Shown: in pieces, positions 1 to 12,700 of the stretch
Numbering within the stretch: the stretch's first letter is position 1
How the letters are laid out: each line of letters opens with the position of its first letter
Assembly (NCBI GenBank): GCA_963575645.1
Contig: OY754465.1
Span: 54,521,901-54,585,900 of the forward strand
DNA length: 64,000 nucleotides
DNA from: Xanthostigma xanthostigma
Taxonomy: Eukaryota > Arthropoda > Insecta > Raphidioptera > Raphidiidae
Direction: 5' to 3'
The notes under the pieces: model-generated
Databases searched by the model: none
What the model was told of the DNA's origin: nothing
What the model saw: only the letters and a program-made list of their open reading frames with translations
Position numbers and translations under genes: made by a program

Positions 1-971
1 ACAGCAACACAGTTACACACTGGATTAATAAATTGTATAAAAAATAAAATTAAAATAATATAAATTTAATTATTTTGAATCAAATACTTTTTAAATACCA
101 TTTTAAAGGTTTCGCTTATTTTAATTTTATTTCTTAAATAACTTTTCAATGCTCAACCTTATTTCGTTTTTTTTTACTTATAATTTTGTTGATAAAATGA
201 TCTATATCAATATTTAAAACATCGTTTTGCAGAAAGCAAAACCCTCGGTTACAAATCTGGCGTATGTTTATTATAATGTTCAAGTTAGCAAAATGAACCA
301 TGCCTTTAAGATAAAAATGAATTAAAATATATTTTGTTTCTTATTTTTTAAAGGCAGACCCATATTTGTCGAACTAACTAAAAAAATACCAATAATAATC
401 GCGGTTTTGTGTTTTGCCTAATTTCCAGATGACAGGTTAATATGTATGATAAGGCCCATATTAAAAACAATAATTAATACTGACACTCGACTGATAACGA
501 TGCTATAAATATCGACCCATATTGATGTTAAAATTGCGATTCAAATGAAAAACCATGTTACATAAGATTGAGCATTTTAATGCAGAAATATTCAGAAATT
601 ATAAACTCATAAACGCGACTACAATCTTTCTGATAATTTGTTATGGTCTGGTAGTGTTATTACAAGATTTATATAAAAAAAACGTTTATCAAAATTTCAA
701 CTTATCAACGAAAGCTCTTCTGATAAAAATTGGGGCCACAAATCATTACTTCAAATTAAGTCAAAAATAGACTCATTAATAAAAATTAATTTCCGTGTTA
801 TTTTTGTGTAATCAAATTATCCCCAGTCGTCAAAACTGCGTAGAAAATGATTTAACGAGAATGTAAATCGTAAACGAAATTTGACATTTACTGTATATTT
901 CTGCAAATGGAAACGTTGTATGACAAAAGCTAGTGAATAGAAAAAATAGTCCAGACAGGCGCTGGCCCTAC
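1..971 (-). other. dpy intron (partial), nothing recognised
   Basis: This is AT-rich non-coding sequence downstream of the last visible exon. I see no Cys-rich frame, no tRNA and no clear repeat. A 71-codon plus-strand frame at 555-770 has an AT-driven composition (Ile/Asn/Lys/Leu) and no recognisable domain. Confidence 0.5.
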
Positions 972-1124
972 CTTTGATGCAGGCGCCCGTAAGGGGATCG
1001 CATTTAACTCCTTCAGGACAGTGTTCGCATCCGGTAATGATGCCAGGTGTGCGTTCAGATAGACAATTGCATCCGTCGCATAAGAAACCTGGTCCACAAT
1101 CAGACGCCTTTTGACATCGGCATA
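972..1124 (-). CDS. dpy: dpy exon (last in window): atypical Cys-rich module
   Basis: This exon has 51 codons, phase 1 at both ends (acceptor TTTTCAG; donor GTAGGG). It starts CRCQKASDCGPGFLC, continues DGCNC and later GCEHCPEGVKC, and ends DPLTGACIK. The cysteine spacing differs from both the EGF and the DPY pattern and is denser. It ends with a phase-1 donor, so the coding region continues to the left of the window. Confidence 0.85.
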
Positions 1125-1369
1125 CTGAAAACATTAGATTGAAGAGCTCTCAGGTGTCGTTCGGAAGAAAACCGATATTAATGGAGATTTACGCTTAGTT
1201 TCTGATACGAATTTTAAGCCTTAAAGCACTATTAGAATGGCATTACTCCTTGTTGTCATTGCCGAAAGCCCTGTGAGGCAAGACTGCAATACGATAGAGC
1301 CGAAGGCTTCACTACTGTTAAAGTTGAGCGGGCGCAGCCCCGTGAGGCAATATTGTAATACGGCTATTA

Positions 1370-1725
1370 TCTATACTAATATATAAAGCTGAAGAGTTTG
1401 TTTGTTTGTTTGAACGCGCTAATCTCAGAAACTACTGGTTCGAATTGGAAAAACATTTTTTTTGTTGGATAGCCCATTTATCGAGGAAGGTTATAGGCTA
1501 TATAATATCACGCTACGACCAATAGGAGCGGAGCATCAATGAAACATTTTGCAAAATGGAACTCAAAATGTGTCCGTTCGACAAAAACTTTTGAACGGTA
1601 ACTCCGATCATCATGAAATTTGGACACAACATTCATCTCGGTCAACTAATATGAATGTGCATACTCATGTCCCTCCTCCCCCGTTCGTTCTTTTGCACCC
1701 GGGTGAAACCGGACTGGACCGCTAG
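1370..1725 (+). mobile_element. Non-autonomous Helitron-like element
   Basis: It starts TCTATACTAATATATAAAGC and ends with a CCGGGTGAAACCGG-type hairpin followed by ACCGCTAG, inserted between A and T. TC at the 5' end, a short hairpin and CTRR at the 3' end, and insertion at AT without target duplication are Helitron hallmarks. There is no Rep/helicase coding capacity in 356 bp. Three related copies are present in the window. Confidence 0.75.
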
Positions 1726-1797
1726 TTTATAAATATAATATGACAACGCTATTACTCTATAAGAAAATCCGATGCAGCATAATATGTCTATAGGCAA

Positions 1798-2410
1798 CTA
1801 GCGGTCCCGTCCGGTTTCACCCGGGTGTAAAAGAACGAATGAGGAAGGGAGGAACATGAGTACACACATTCGTCTTAGTTTACCGAGATGAATGTTGTGT
1901 CCAAATTTCATGATGATCGGAGTTACCGTTCAAAGTTTTTGTCGATAAAAAGCAGTATTTATACTTTTTTTAACTAATAAATTTTTTTTAATTAATTAAA
2001 TAAAATTAAAATATTTTTAAATGTAAGCCTTAGAAGAAAGCAAAATAGAAAATAAAAAAATAAATAAAAATATATTCGCCCAACGTGGGGCTCGAACCCA
2101 CGACCCTGATATTGACAGTCGCATGCTCTACCGATTGAGCCAGCCGGTGTTGTTTACTCACAACGCTAATATGAGTATATTTAGTTAGTGCATTTTACCT
2201 GAATAGAAGCTTATTTTTGAGATACATTTTGCAACATTTTTCATTAATGCTCCGGTCCTAATGGTCGTAGCTTGATATTATATAGCCTATAGCCTTCCTC
2301 GATAAATGGGCTATCCAACAATTTTTTTTTTTCAATTTGAACCAGTAGTTCCTGAGATTAGGGCGTTCAAACAAACAAACAAACTCTTCAGCTTTATATG
2401 TTAGTATACA
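1798..2410 (-). mobile_element. Helitron-like element carrying a tRNA-like insert
   Basis: This is an inverted relative of the element at 1370-1725. Its 3' end is at 1798 (CTAGCGGTCCCGTCCGG on the plus strand) and its 5' end is near 2410 (GCTTTATATGTTAGTATACA). It is about 250 bp longer because the middle holds AT-rich sequence and a tRNA-like segment at 2077-2149. Right beside it, at 2415-2446, lies a stray 3' end of another copy (CCGGGCGAAGCTGGACCGG). Confidence 0.7.
2077..2149 (-). tRNA. tRNA-Lys-derived pseudo-tRNA
   Basis: These 73 bases have a D-arm GGCTCAATCGGTAGAGC-type box A and a T-arm GGGTTCGAGCCCC box B close to insect tRNA-Lys(CTT). The anticodon loop reads CTGTCAA (GTC, formally Asp). 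The acceptor stem has two mismatches at its end and the anticodon stem has two mismatches. It is therefore more likely a decayed copy or SINE head than a working tRNA. It lies inside a Helitron-like element. Confidence 0.6.
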
Positions 2411-2509
2411 TGTACAAATCCGGGCGAAGCTGGACCGGGCCGCTGGTATCTATATAAATCTGCAAAGTTCTTTAAAATGTAAGACTGTATTGAAAAGGTT
2501 TTTACTTAC

Positions 2510-2653
2510 CGCTGACGCAAACCGGTTGATGTTCATGAACTTGGCAATCTTGTTGTGCACTGCACGGGTTTGCGTCGAAGCAAGGGTTTCTGCATGCTCC
2601 CCCGATACAGGCCAATTCAGTCGGACAGTCGGTATGCAGGCGACATTTTACAT
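2510..2653 (-). CDS. dpy: dpy exon: DPY-EGF pair after the giant exon
   Basis: This exon has 48 codons, phase 1 at both ends (donor GTAAGT). It encodes DVKCRLHTDCPTELAC, IGGACRNPC and CSAQQDCQVHEHQPVC, a standard DPY-EGF pair truncated before the usual G-Y-x-G-N-P loop. The join to the giant exon gives IPDVKC. The next exon provides the remaining cysteines (VCRCQ). Confidence 0.88.
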
Positions 2654-2791
2654 CTGTTGTTTAGGAAATAAGAAATTACGTTAGAAACGCGCGTTTCAGC
2701 TTTAAATGTTCACTTTTTAATCATCACCTGGTATAGTTATAAATTTGCATATTAAGAAATTGTAATTAGATTTTAAAAATCAAATACTAAT

Positions 2792-2929
2792 GGTGCGATT
2801 CTGTAACCTTCGTTAGATTTATACAGTGCTGCTAAATTTTTGTCTGGCTTTTACTTATGTAGGTAATGTTGAATTTGTTAGAAAGTGACAAAAAATTAAC
2901 AGCGCTGTACAGAGGTTACAGAATCGTGT
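2792..2929. mobile_element. Small palindromic MITE
   Basis: The ends are inverted copies: GCGATTCTGTAACCT at the left and AGGTTACAGAATCG at the right. The match continues inward past CAGTGCTG / CAGCGCTG and TTTTTGTC / GACAAAAA. It is about 138 bp with no coding capacity. Confidence 0.65.
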
Positions 2930-3117
2930 CAGATAGAACGAATATTCAAAACATTAGCTTCATTGAAATATTAAAACTTGATTTCGTAACGAATTTCGAA
3001 AAATCATCTTTCGAAAATCAAATATTACTATAGGACGACAGGCTATCAATTAAATTTGGTAACGTTTTTAATCTCTTTATTTAACTGTGAAAAGAGTTAT
3101 TTGAAGTTTGCAGCAAT

Positions 3118-3535
3118 TTTCTGCTTGTGCTCTAGGTGAGGCATCTCAAAAACCTCGAAATCTTCGGACTGAATCCGTTGTTTCGCGAGTAATTTACTAA
3201 CGACGCTGATTTTAAGAAAATTTCACTTGTGTATAAATTAAAGTACGTAAAATTCTGCAGCGAATGATTGTCCATTTTTGAATTTCCGTAAAGAGGTATA
3301 GAAAAAAAGTCAGTTTAGCAACTATTTTTACATTAACACTTTCTCTCTAATGTAATAATGTCTACACCCATTTACGGAATTTAAAAAATTAAACACCGTT
3401 CGACGTAAAATTTTATGTGCTTTAATTTATGTCGAAATTACATTTCTTGAAAATAGCCTCGTTTGTAAGTAATTCGCAAATAAACTAAAAAAGATTTTTG
3501 TGACAGTCCAACTAAAGCACAAGCATTAAATTGGT
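3118..3535. repeat. Foldback element, arms of about 180 bp
   Basis: The left arm starts at CTGCTTGTGCTCTAG and includes AATTTCCGTAAAGAGGT. The right arm is its diverged reverse complement, ending CTAAAGCACAAGCATTAAAT, with ACCCATTTACGGAATTT near the centre. About 50 bp separates the arms. Inferred to be a non-autonomous inverted-repeat transposon. Confidence 0.6.
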
Positions 3536-6500
3536 GCAAACTTAAAATTTCCCTTTTTGCAAGTAAATAAATAAACAGATTAACACCATTTCCAGCTTTT
3601 CACGAATTAATTTGCTTAGCCTATATAGGTAGTGGTTGTTACAAAACTTGTAAGTTTATTTGATTTTAATAAATTGAATCTTCTCTATTGGTCATAATTG
3701 CCATAACATGTATCTCAGGTTTAAAAAACAGCGTAGGTACTGTTTCCCAAATTTTTCGTTTTAATTTTGTAAAGAAATATATACCAAGTAATGATTAAAT
3801 ATACTATTCAAAAATGTCGTATCTCATAAAAAAACACAAATAAAAAAAGAACTATGTAATTTTAACAAAAAAGCTTAATATATCCAAATTTTGAATGAAT
3901 TTTTTTGAACTTATTTGTGTATCTAGACTGGAAAGGTATACTTTACTGTACGGGACATGCATACTTCTGGCCGAGACTAGAAAGCATATCGAGTACAGTA
4001 AAAATCATTTTTCAATCCAAATTCACGTTGTTTTTTGTGCGATCTATTAAAAAATAGGGTTTTAAAAAAATATTTAAATAAAAAATATATTTACTTTGCT
4101 AATTATTAAAAAACATGAATACTAAAAAATATTTTATGGTATTTTAAAATACTGAAGATACGACAAATTTTGAATGTTCACCTCTTCTTTATACATCATC
4201 AGTCAATTAGAAAATATCAAGTCAAGATATAATAATATACATATTTGGTTATATACGAGGCATTTCTTTCATTAGTTTGACGCATCCACTTTTACCTGAA
4301 TACAGCTAAAAGTTACAAGATAGTCTTGAAATATAAAGAAACACCCTGTATACATATACGTAGACGCTGATACGTATTTTTTATGTAATATAAATATTGT
4401 ATTTCATGTCTTTTTTGTTTTGCAGCGAGCAGTTCATTTTCAAAGCAAGAATTCCTTTAAGCTTGTACAACTATTGTTAGTCACTAAAATAAATGCATTT
4501 TTACAAAGCTCTAACCACCACCAGTTTCACCATTTTCTTTTTCTTAACAAAGCAAATACAACTGCCATGCAAACTATATACATATATACAAAAATTACAA
4601 ACATTCAGACACATAATATTTAGATTTCTAGTCACGAAAATAGAAATTTCGAAGGAAAAATAATATAAAATTACGAGTATCTACATTTATTGTATCAGAT
4701 GTTATTTTTGGTGGCTATTTACATTGTAATGATTTATGAATCTTTAGATAACAGACGACTACTTCTGGCAGAGAAATAAACTACTTAGGCGCAATGTTGA
4801 TCTTGAGGATTAGGATTGGAAGATAACAATTTCATAGACACTAGATGGTACAAAAATTTATTATTCCAACCCTATAAGAATAAAAAGAATTAATATTGAT
4901 TCATTAACATAAAACGCCAGCAATAAGGTGAGATAATTTACAATAGTTTTTTATTCATATGTAGTAAATTAATGAAAGATTCGTCATTTCGTAATAGATA
5001 CAAAAATAAAGTATCTCGATTATATTATTTTATTTACAATTTCGTTTATACTCGACCTTGAAGAAGTGCATGCAACTAAATCAATCAAAAACTAAAGACA
5101 TCTATAGACGTTTCATAAATTCTGAAGTAAATAAAAAAAAAATATTTCGTAATCCATGCAAACTGCACGCAATGGCGGCTGCAGTGGTCAGTGTTTTCTC
5201 CTTCGTCCTGTTTGGGATAAAACGAAACAAATATAGTTCAAGGGCATACGTCGGACATGCGAAGTTCAAATCAAAAATAAGACTTCTTTTCAATTCAGCC
5301 AAATTTTTTTTCTCAGAATCAACTTCATACGCGTTGTCAGCGTTCTCTCAAAAATTGAACTAAAAATTTCACCATTCAAAAATAATATAGCGAAAATTCA
5401 TCGACAGTAGCGTAGCAGCGGAAAAAGATCATCATTTTCGAGATTTCAACAGCTAAAAATATTAATGTAGGAACTATTGCTTAATAATTAATGAAAAAAC
5501 GTTTATTTTGTAATTTGATAAATGAAAACAAATTCCTGATTCGACCATTCCAATGATGAATAATTTATATTAGTAGTCAGTTTTTCAATTTTAACAAGAA
5601 CCAATTTGAAGATTGCAGAAACAACTGATAAAAATATAAAATTCAATAGCAATATATAAAGATTTTTTTATTTTTTTATTAAAATATTCATATTAAATTG
5701 ACACTATTGATTTCTAATAATATTTGATGACAGCGAAATAGAAAGTTGATTAATATTTTTATACAGTATGCAAATTTAGTTTGGAACAATTCATATAAAA
5801 ATATCCCCCAGATAATCTGAGGTCAACATTCTAGTGCATCCAAAAATTTTTTAACGCGCTTCGTTTCTGATAGTCGTCTTATTATAGCCTCACCCCTGTA
5901 CGAAATAGCGTCATTTGTTTTTTTTTTTTTTTATTGAACTCCCCCATTTTTGGCAGATTTGGGTATATGCAATTTTTTGGAATTTACACCGAAAGTTCTC
6001 GAGATTTGCGAACAAAAATTGGAAGTAGCTGTAGAAGCTTCGGCAGTTGATTTGGAATAAATGAATAACGGATAAACGGGCAGCCAAAAAAAATAAAATA
6101 TCAGTTCCAAATAAAAAATCATATCAAATTAAGTGTCCAAATTGGATTCCGAGTATTTTTTGAGATCTATATCTCGATTTTTTTCATTGACGTTTAACAA
6201 TTAATATTTTGGAGTCAACGGAAATGTCAAATAATGGCATATTGGTGATTTGATTATCTGCATAACAATTGGGGAGTGTCATTAAATAAAAGCAATGATG
6301 CCTTTGCCGAAAAGGATAGGAGTAAAAAAATACTATCAAAAAAGACGCGCGTTAAAATATAAAATTGACTAGTCAGAGTATTTCCACCGCGAGTAATCTG
6401 GGATTGCGTAAGCAATTGTGCAAATATTGAGATAAATAGATGCTAATTATCTCAGCTATCAAGCGTCTATAATCTATAATCTCTCTCAAACATAGACGAG

Positions 6501-6769
6501 TGCATCTTGGTTATAAAAAACAATTGATCAATGGATAAATTTAGCTGTTAAAATCATGAAAATTTATATAATATGCATAACGTCGACAGCGACCAAAAAC
6601 CACAAATCAATCAGAATTGTTGTAGTATATTGTAGCCGCAAAAAAACTGTATGCATGTATATAAGAATGCTTAAATCCAACGTCCCAAAACAATCAATAC
6701 AGTATAAATAACCTTGAAGTAATTGGTGAATGTAATTAATTTTTATCCGGGCGACGTTGTTCTAATTAC

Positions 6770-9700
6770 CTGGGATAACTTTGCAATCGGCAGCGTATTG
6801 GTTATCCGGCTCAAATAACGGACATAAGCACACGGGCACATGTACAAGAACACTGCATCTGATATCACCAACACACGGTTGGTAATACTTACAAGGGTCA
6901 TGACACATGTGTTTAATGCAAGTTTCTGTCAACGGGCAGTCATCTACCGAAGTACATTTGGGGTAGTCGGCACCTAATGTCGGTTCCGTTGATAAGTTAG
7001 GATATAGAGTTGTCACGTGTTCTCCGAACTCATCAATGTGCTTACTTGTGAATGGAGTTGGTTCAGTTTCGGTAGTTTCTCGACCGAAGTCAACAAAAGT
7101 TTCAACAGTAGTTTTTTCTGTTGGATATTTCGATGTGGAAGGTGCGTCTGGTAAAGGTTTTTTCGTGTAATGAACCATATCAGTGGGATATTTAATAGGA
7201 TATGAGGATGTAGACATTGCTAGTATTTCGGGTGTTGTGAAATTAAACTCAGGACCTGATGTTTCGTCGCTAGGATAAGATTTGGTCTTTCCTGGTTCCT
7301 GTGTAGTATATGTAAAATCTGGTTTAGTAGTGTACTCAGGAGAAGTAGATGGTTCATTGCTAGGATAAGGTCTGGTTTTTCCAAATTCTTGAGTAGTGTA
7401 TGTGAAATCTGGTTTAGTCGTGTACTCTGAAGGACCAAAGGTCTCCTCTCCAGGATAAGGTTTCGTCTTTCCTGGCTGTTGTATAGTATGTGAGAATTCA
7501 TGTTTAGTGGTGTATTCTGGAATACCAGATGTCTCTTCACTAGGATAAGCATCTGTTTTTCCAGGTTCTAGTGTTGTTTTATGTGTATAATCTGGTTCTC
7601 TAGTATATTCCGGAGGACCAGATGTTTCTTCACTAGGATAAGGTCTGGTATTTTCTTGTCCTTGTGTAGTCTTATATGAGAAATCTGGTTTAGTCGTATA
7701 CTCTGAAGGATAAGGTTTAGTTTTTCCTGGTTGTTGTGTAGTATGTGAGAATTCATGTTTAGTAGTGTACTCTGGAATACCAGATGTCTCTTCATTAGGA
7801 TAAGCATCTGTTTTTCCTGGTTCTAGTGTTGTTTTATGTGTATAATCTGGTTTACTAGTATATTCCGGAGGACCGGATGTTTCTTCACTAGGATAAGGTC
7901 TGGTATTTTCTAGTCCTTGTGTAGTCTTATATGAGAAATCTGGTTTAGTCGTATACTCTGAAGGGCCAAATGTTTCCTCTCCAGGATAAGGTTTAGTCTT
8001 TCCTGGTTGTTGTGTAGTATGTGATAATTCATGTTTAGTAGTGTACTCTGGAATACCAGATGTCTCTTCATTAGGATAAGCATATGTTTTTCCAGGTTCT
8101 AGTGTTGTTTTATGTGTATAATCTGGTTTACTAGTATATTCCGGAGAACCTGATGTTTCTTCACTAGGATAAGGTCTGGTCTTTCCTGGTTGTTGTGTAG
8201 TATGTGTGAATTCTGGCTTAGTAGTATACTCTGGAATACCAGATGTCTCTTCACTAGGATAAGCATCTGTTTTATGTGTATAATCTGGTTTTCTAGTATA
8301 TTCCGGAGGACCAGATGTATTTTCACTAGGATAAGGTCTAGTATTTTCTAGTCCTTGTGTAGTCTTATATGAGAAATCTGGTTTAGTCGTATACTCTGAA
8401 GGATAAGGTTTAGTTTTTCCTGGTTGTTGTGTAGTATGTGAGAATTCATGTTTAGTAGTGTACTCTGGAATACCAGATGTCTCTTCATTAGGATAAGCAT
8501 CTGTTTTTCCTGGTTCTAGTGTTGTTTTATGTGTATAATCTGGTTTACTAGTATATTCCGGAGGACCGGATGTTTCTTCACTAGGATAAGGTCTGGTATT
8601 TTCTAGTCCTTGTGTAGTCTTATATGAGAAATCTGGTTTAGTCGTATACTCTGAAGGGCCAAATGTTTCCTCTCCAGGATAAGGTTTAGTCTTTCCTGGT
8701 TGTTGTGTAGTATGTGAGAATTCATGTTTAGTAGTGTACTCTGGAATACCAGATGTCTCTTCATTAGGATAAGCATATGTTTTTCCAGGTTCTAGTGTTG
8801 TTTTATGTGTATAATCTGGTTTACTAGTATATTCCGGAGAACCTGATGTTTCTTCACTAGGATAAGGTCTGGTCTTTCCTGGTTGTTGTGTAGTATGTGT
8901 GAATTCTGGCTTAGTAGTATACTCTGGAATACCAGATGTCTCTTCACTAGGATAAGCATCTGTTTTATGTGTATAATCTGGTTTTCTAGTATATTCCGGA
9001 GGACCAGATGTATTTTCACTAGGATAAGGTCTAGTATTTTCTAGTCCTTGTGTAGTCTTATATGAGAAATCTGGTTTAGTCGTATACTCTGAAGGGCCAA
9101 ATGTTTCCTCTCTAGGATAAGGTTTAGTCTTTCCTGGTTGTTGTGTAGTATGTGATAATTCATGTTTAGTAGTGTACTCTGGAATACCAGATGTCTCTTC
9201 ATTAGGATAAGCATATGTTTTTCCAGGTTCTAGTGTTGTTTTATGTGTATAATCTGGTTTACTAGTATATTCCGGAGAACCTGATGTTTCTTCACTAGGA
9301 TAAGGTCTGGTCTTTCCTGGTTGTTGTGTAGTATGTGTGAATTCTGGTTTAGTAGTGTACTCTGGAATACCAGATGTCTCTTCACTAGGATAAGCATCTG
9401 TTTTTCCAGGTTCTAGTGTTGTTTTATGTGTATAATCTGGTTCACTAGTATATTCCGGAGGACCAGATGTTTCTTCACTAGGATAAGGTCTGGTATTTTC
9501 TTGTCCTTGTGTAGTCTTATATGAGAAATCTGGTTTAGTCGTATACTCTGAAGGATAAGGTTTAGTTTTTCCTGGTTGTTGTGTAGTATGTGAGAATTCA
9601 TGTTTAGTAGTGTACTCTGGAATACCAGATGTCTCTTCATTAGGATAAGCATCTGTTTTTCCAGGTTCTAGTGTTGTTTTATGTGTATAATCTGGTTTAC

Positions 9701-12700
9701 TAGTATATTCCGGAGAACCTGATGTTTCTTCACTAGGATAAGGTTTCGTCTTTCCTGGCTGTTGTGTAGTATGTGTGAATTCTGGTTTAGTAGTGTACTC
9801 TGGAATACCAGATGTCTCTTCACTAGGATAAGCATCTGTTTTTCCTGGTTCTAGTGTTGTTTTATGTGTATAATCTGGTTTACTAGTATATTCCGGAGAA
9901 CCTGATGTTTCTTCACTAGGATAAGGTCTGGTCTTTCCTGGTTGTTGTGTAGTATGTGTGAATTCTGGTTTAGTAGTGTCTGGAATACCAGATGTCTCTT
10001 CACTAGGATAAGCATCTGTTTTTCCTGGTTCTAGTGTAGTTTTATGTGTATAATCTGGTTTACTAGTATATTCCGGAGAACCTGATGTTTCTTCACTAGG
10101 ATAAGGTCTGGTCTTTCCTGGTTGTTGTGTAGTATGTGTGAATTCTGGTTTAGTAGTGTACTCTGGAATACCAGATGTCTCTTCACTAGGATAAGCATCT
10201 GTTTTTCCAGGTTCTAGTGTTGTTTTATGTGTATAATCTGGTTCACTAGTATATTCCGGAGGACCAGATGTTTCTTCACTAGGATAAGGTCTGGTATTTT
10301 CTTGTCCTTGTGTAGTCTTATATGAGAAATCTGGTTTAGTCGTATACTCTGAAGGATAAGGTTTAGTCTTTCCTGGTTGTTGTGTAGTATGTGAGAATTC
10401 ATGTTTAGTAGTGTACTCTGGAATACCAGATGTCTCTTCATTAGGATAAGCATATGTTTTTCCTGGTTCTAGTGTAGTTTTATGTGTATAATCTGGTTTA
10501 CTAGTATATTCCGGAGAACCTGATGTTTCTTCACTAGGATAAGGTCTGGTCTTTCCTGGTTGTTGTGTAGTATGTGAGAATTCATGTTTAGTAGTGTACT
10601 CTGGAATACCAGATGTCTCTTCATTAGGATAAGCATCTGTTTTTCCAGGTTCTAGTGTTGTTTTATGTGTATAATCTGGTTTACTAGTATATTCCGGAGA
10701 ACCTGATGTTTCTTCACTAGGATAAGGTCTGGTCTTTCCTGGTTGTTGTGTAGTATGTGAGAATTCATGTTTAGTAGTGTACTCTGGAATACCAGATGTC
10801 TCTTCATTAGGATAAGCATCTGTTTTTCCAGGTTCTAGTGTTGTTTTATGTGTATAATCTGGTTTACTAGTATATTCCGGAGAACCTGATGTTTCTTCAC
10901 TAGGATAAGGTTTCGTCTTTCCTGGCTGTTGTGTAGTATGTGTGAAGTCTGGTTTAGTAGTGTACTCTGAAATACCAGATGTCTCTTCACTAGGATAAGC
11001 ATCTGTTTTTCCTGGTTCTAGTGTAGTTTTATGTGTATAATCTGGTTTACTAGTATATTCCGAAGGACCGGATGTTTCTTCACTAGGATAAGGTCTGGTA
11101 TTTCCTGGTTGTTGTGTAGTATGTGTGAAGTCTGGTTTAGTAGTGTACTCTGGAATACCAGATGTCTGTTCACTAGGATAAGCATCTGTTTTTCCTGATT
11201 CTAGTGTAGTTTTATGTGTATAATCTGGTTTTCTAGTATATTCCGGAGGACCAGATGTATCTTCACTAGGATAAGCATCTGTTTTTCCTGGTTCTAGTGT
11301 TGTTTTATGTGTATAATCTGGTTTACTAGTATATTCCGGAGGACCGGATGTTTCTTCACTAGGATAAGGTCTGGTATTTTCTAGTCCTTGTGTAGTCTTA
11401 TATGAGAAATCTGGTTTAGTCGTATACTCTGAAGGGCCAAATGTTTCCTCTCCAGGATAAGGTTTAGTCTTTCCTGGTTGTTGTGTAGTATGTGAGAATT
11501 CATGTTTAGTAGTGTACTCTGGAATACCAGATGTCTCTTCATTAGGATAAGCATCTGTTTTTCCTGGTTCTAGTGTTGTTTTATGTGTATAATCTGGTTT
11601 ACTAGTATATTCCGGAGGACCGGATGTTTCTTTACTAGGATAAGGTCTGGTATTTTCTAGTCCTTGTGTAGTCTTATATGAGAAATCTGGTTTAGTCGTA
11701 TACTCTGAAGGGCCAAATGTTTCCTCTCCAGGATAAGGTTTAGTCTTTCCTGGTTGTTGTGTAGTATGTGATAATTCATGTTTAGTAGTGTACTCTGGAA
11801 TACCAGATGTCTCTTCACTAGGATAAGCATCTGTTTTTCCTGGTTCTAGTGTAGTTTTATGTGTATAATCTGGTTTACTAGTATATTCCGGAGGACCAGA
11901 TGTTTCTTCACTAGGATAAGGTCTGGTATTTTCTAGTCCTTGTGTAGTCTTATATGAGAAATCTGGTTTAGTCGTATACTCTGAAGGACCAAACGTTTCC
12001 TCACCAGGATAAGGTCTGGTCTTTCCTGGTTGTTGTGTAGTATGTGTGAAGTCTGGTTTAGTAGTGTACTCTGGAATACCAGATGTCTGTTCACTAGGAT
12101 AAGCATCTGTTTTTCCTGATTCTAGTGTAGTTTTATGTGTATAATCTGGTTTACTAGTATATTCCGGTGAACCGGATGTTTCTTCACTAGGATAAGGTTT
12201 GGGTTTTCCTGGTTGTAGTGTTGTCTTATATATGAATTGTGGTTTTGTGGTATATTCTGGAGGAATAGATGTTTCTTCATTAGGATAAGGTTCTGATTTT
12301 CCTGGTTCTAATGTAGTTTTTTCATTGAATTCTGTTTTAGTAGTGTAATCTAATGGAACTGATGTTTCGTCAGTAGGATAAGGTTTTGTTTTCCCTGGTT
12401 CTTGTGGTGTTTTAGTTGTGAATTCTGATCTAGTCGTGTATTCCGGAGGACCTGTAGTTTCTTCCGCAGGATACGGTTTTGTGATTGCATATCCAGGTGT
12501 AGTTTCGGAAGTGTGGTAGGGTTTGGTTATGTTATCTGATGTAGACTGGGTGGTCTCACGTGGATAGCTTGTCGTATACTCAATTCCTGTAGATGAAGGA
12601 AGTGATTCAGTAGTTAAGTTTTTCATTTTCTCAGTAGCATTAGTTAAGTAAGTAGAATCAGGCACATATATTGAGACGGGAATGGTGGAGCCCTGTTGAG

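Larger units (their letters stand above)
2654..6769 (-). other. dpy intron between giant exon and next DPY exon
   Basis: 4.1 kb. Apart from the two inverted-repeat elements near 2.8 and 3.1-3.5 kb, I see only AT-rich sequence. The 101-codon plus-strand frame at 5058-5363 and its antisense partner have no recognisable domain or splice context. A polyT run lies at about 5920-5932. Confidence 0.5.

Noticed and set aside
555..770. 71-codon plus-strand frame
   Set aside because: AT-driven composition, no domain, no splice or promoter context, and it lies in a dpy intron.
5058..5363. 101-codon plus-strand frame and its antisense partner
   Set aside because: No recognisable domain and no support beyond being open; length is within chance for this amount of intron.
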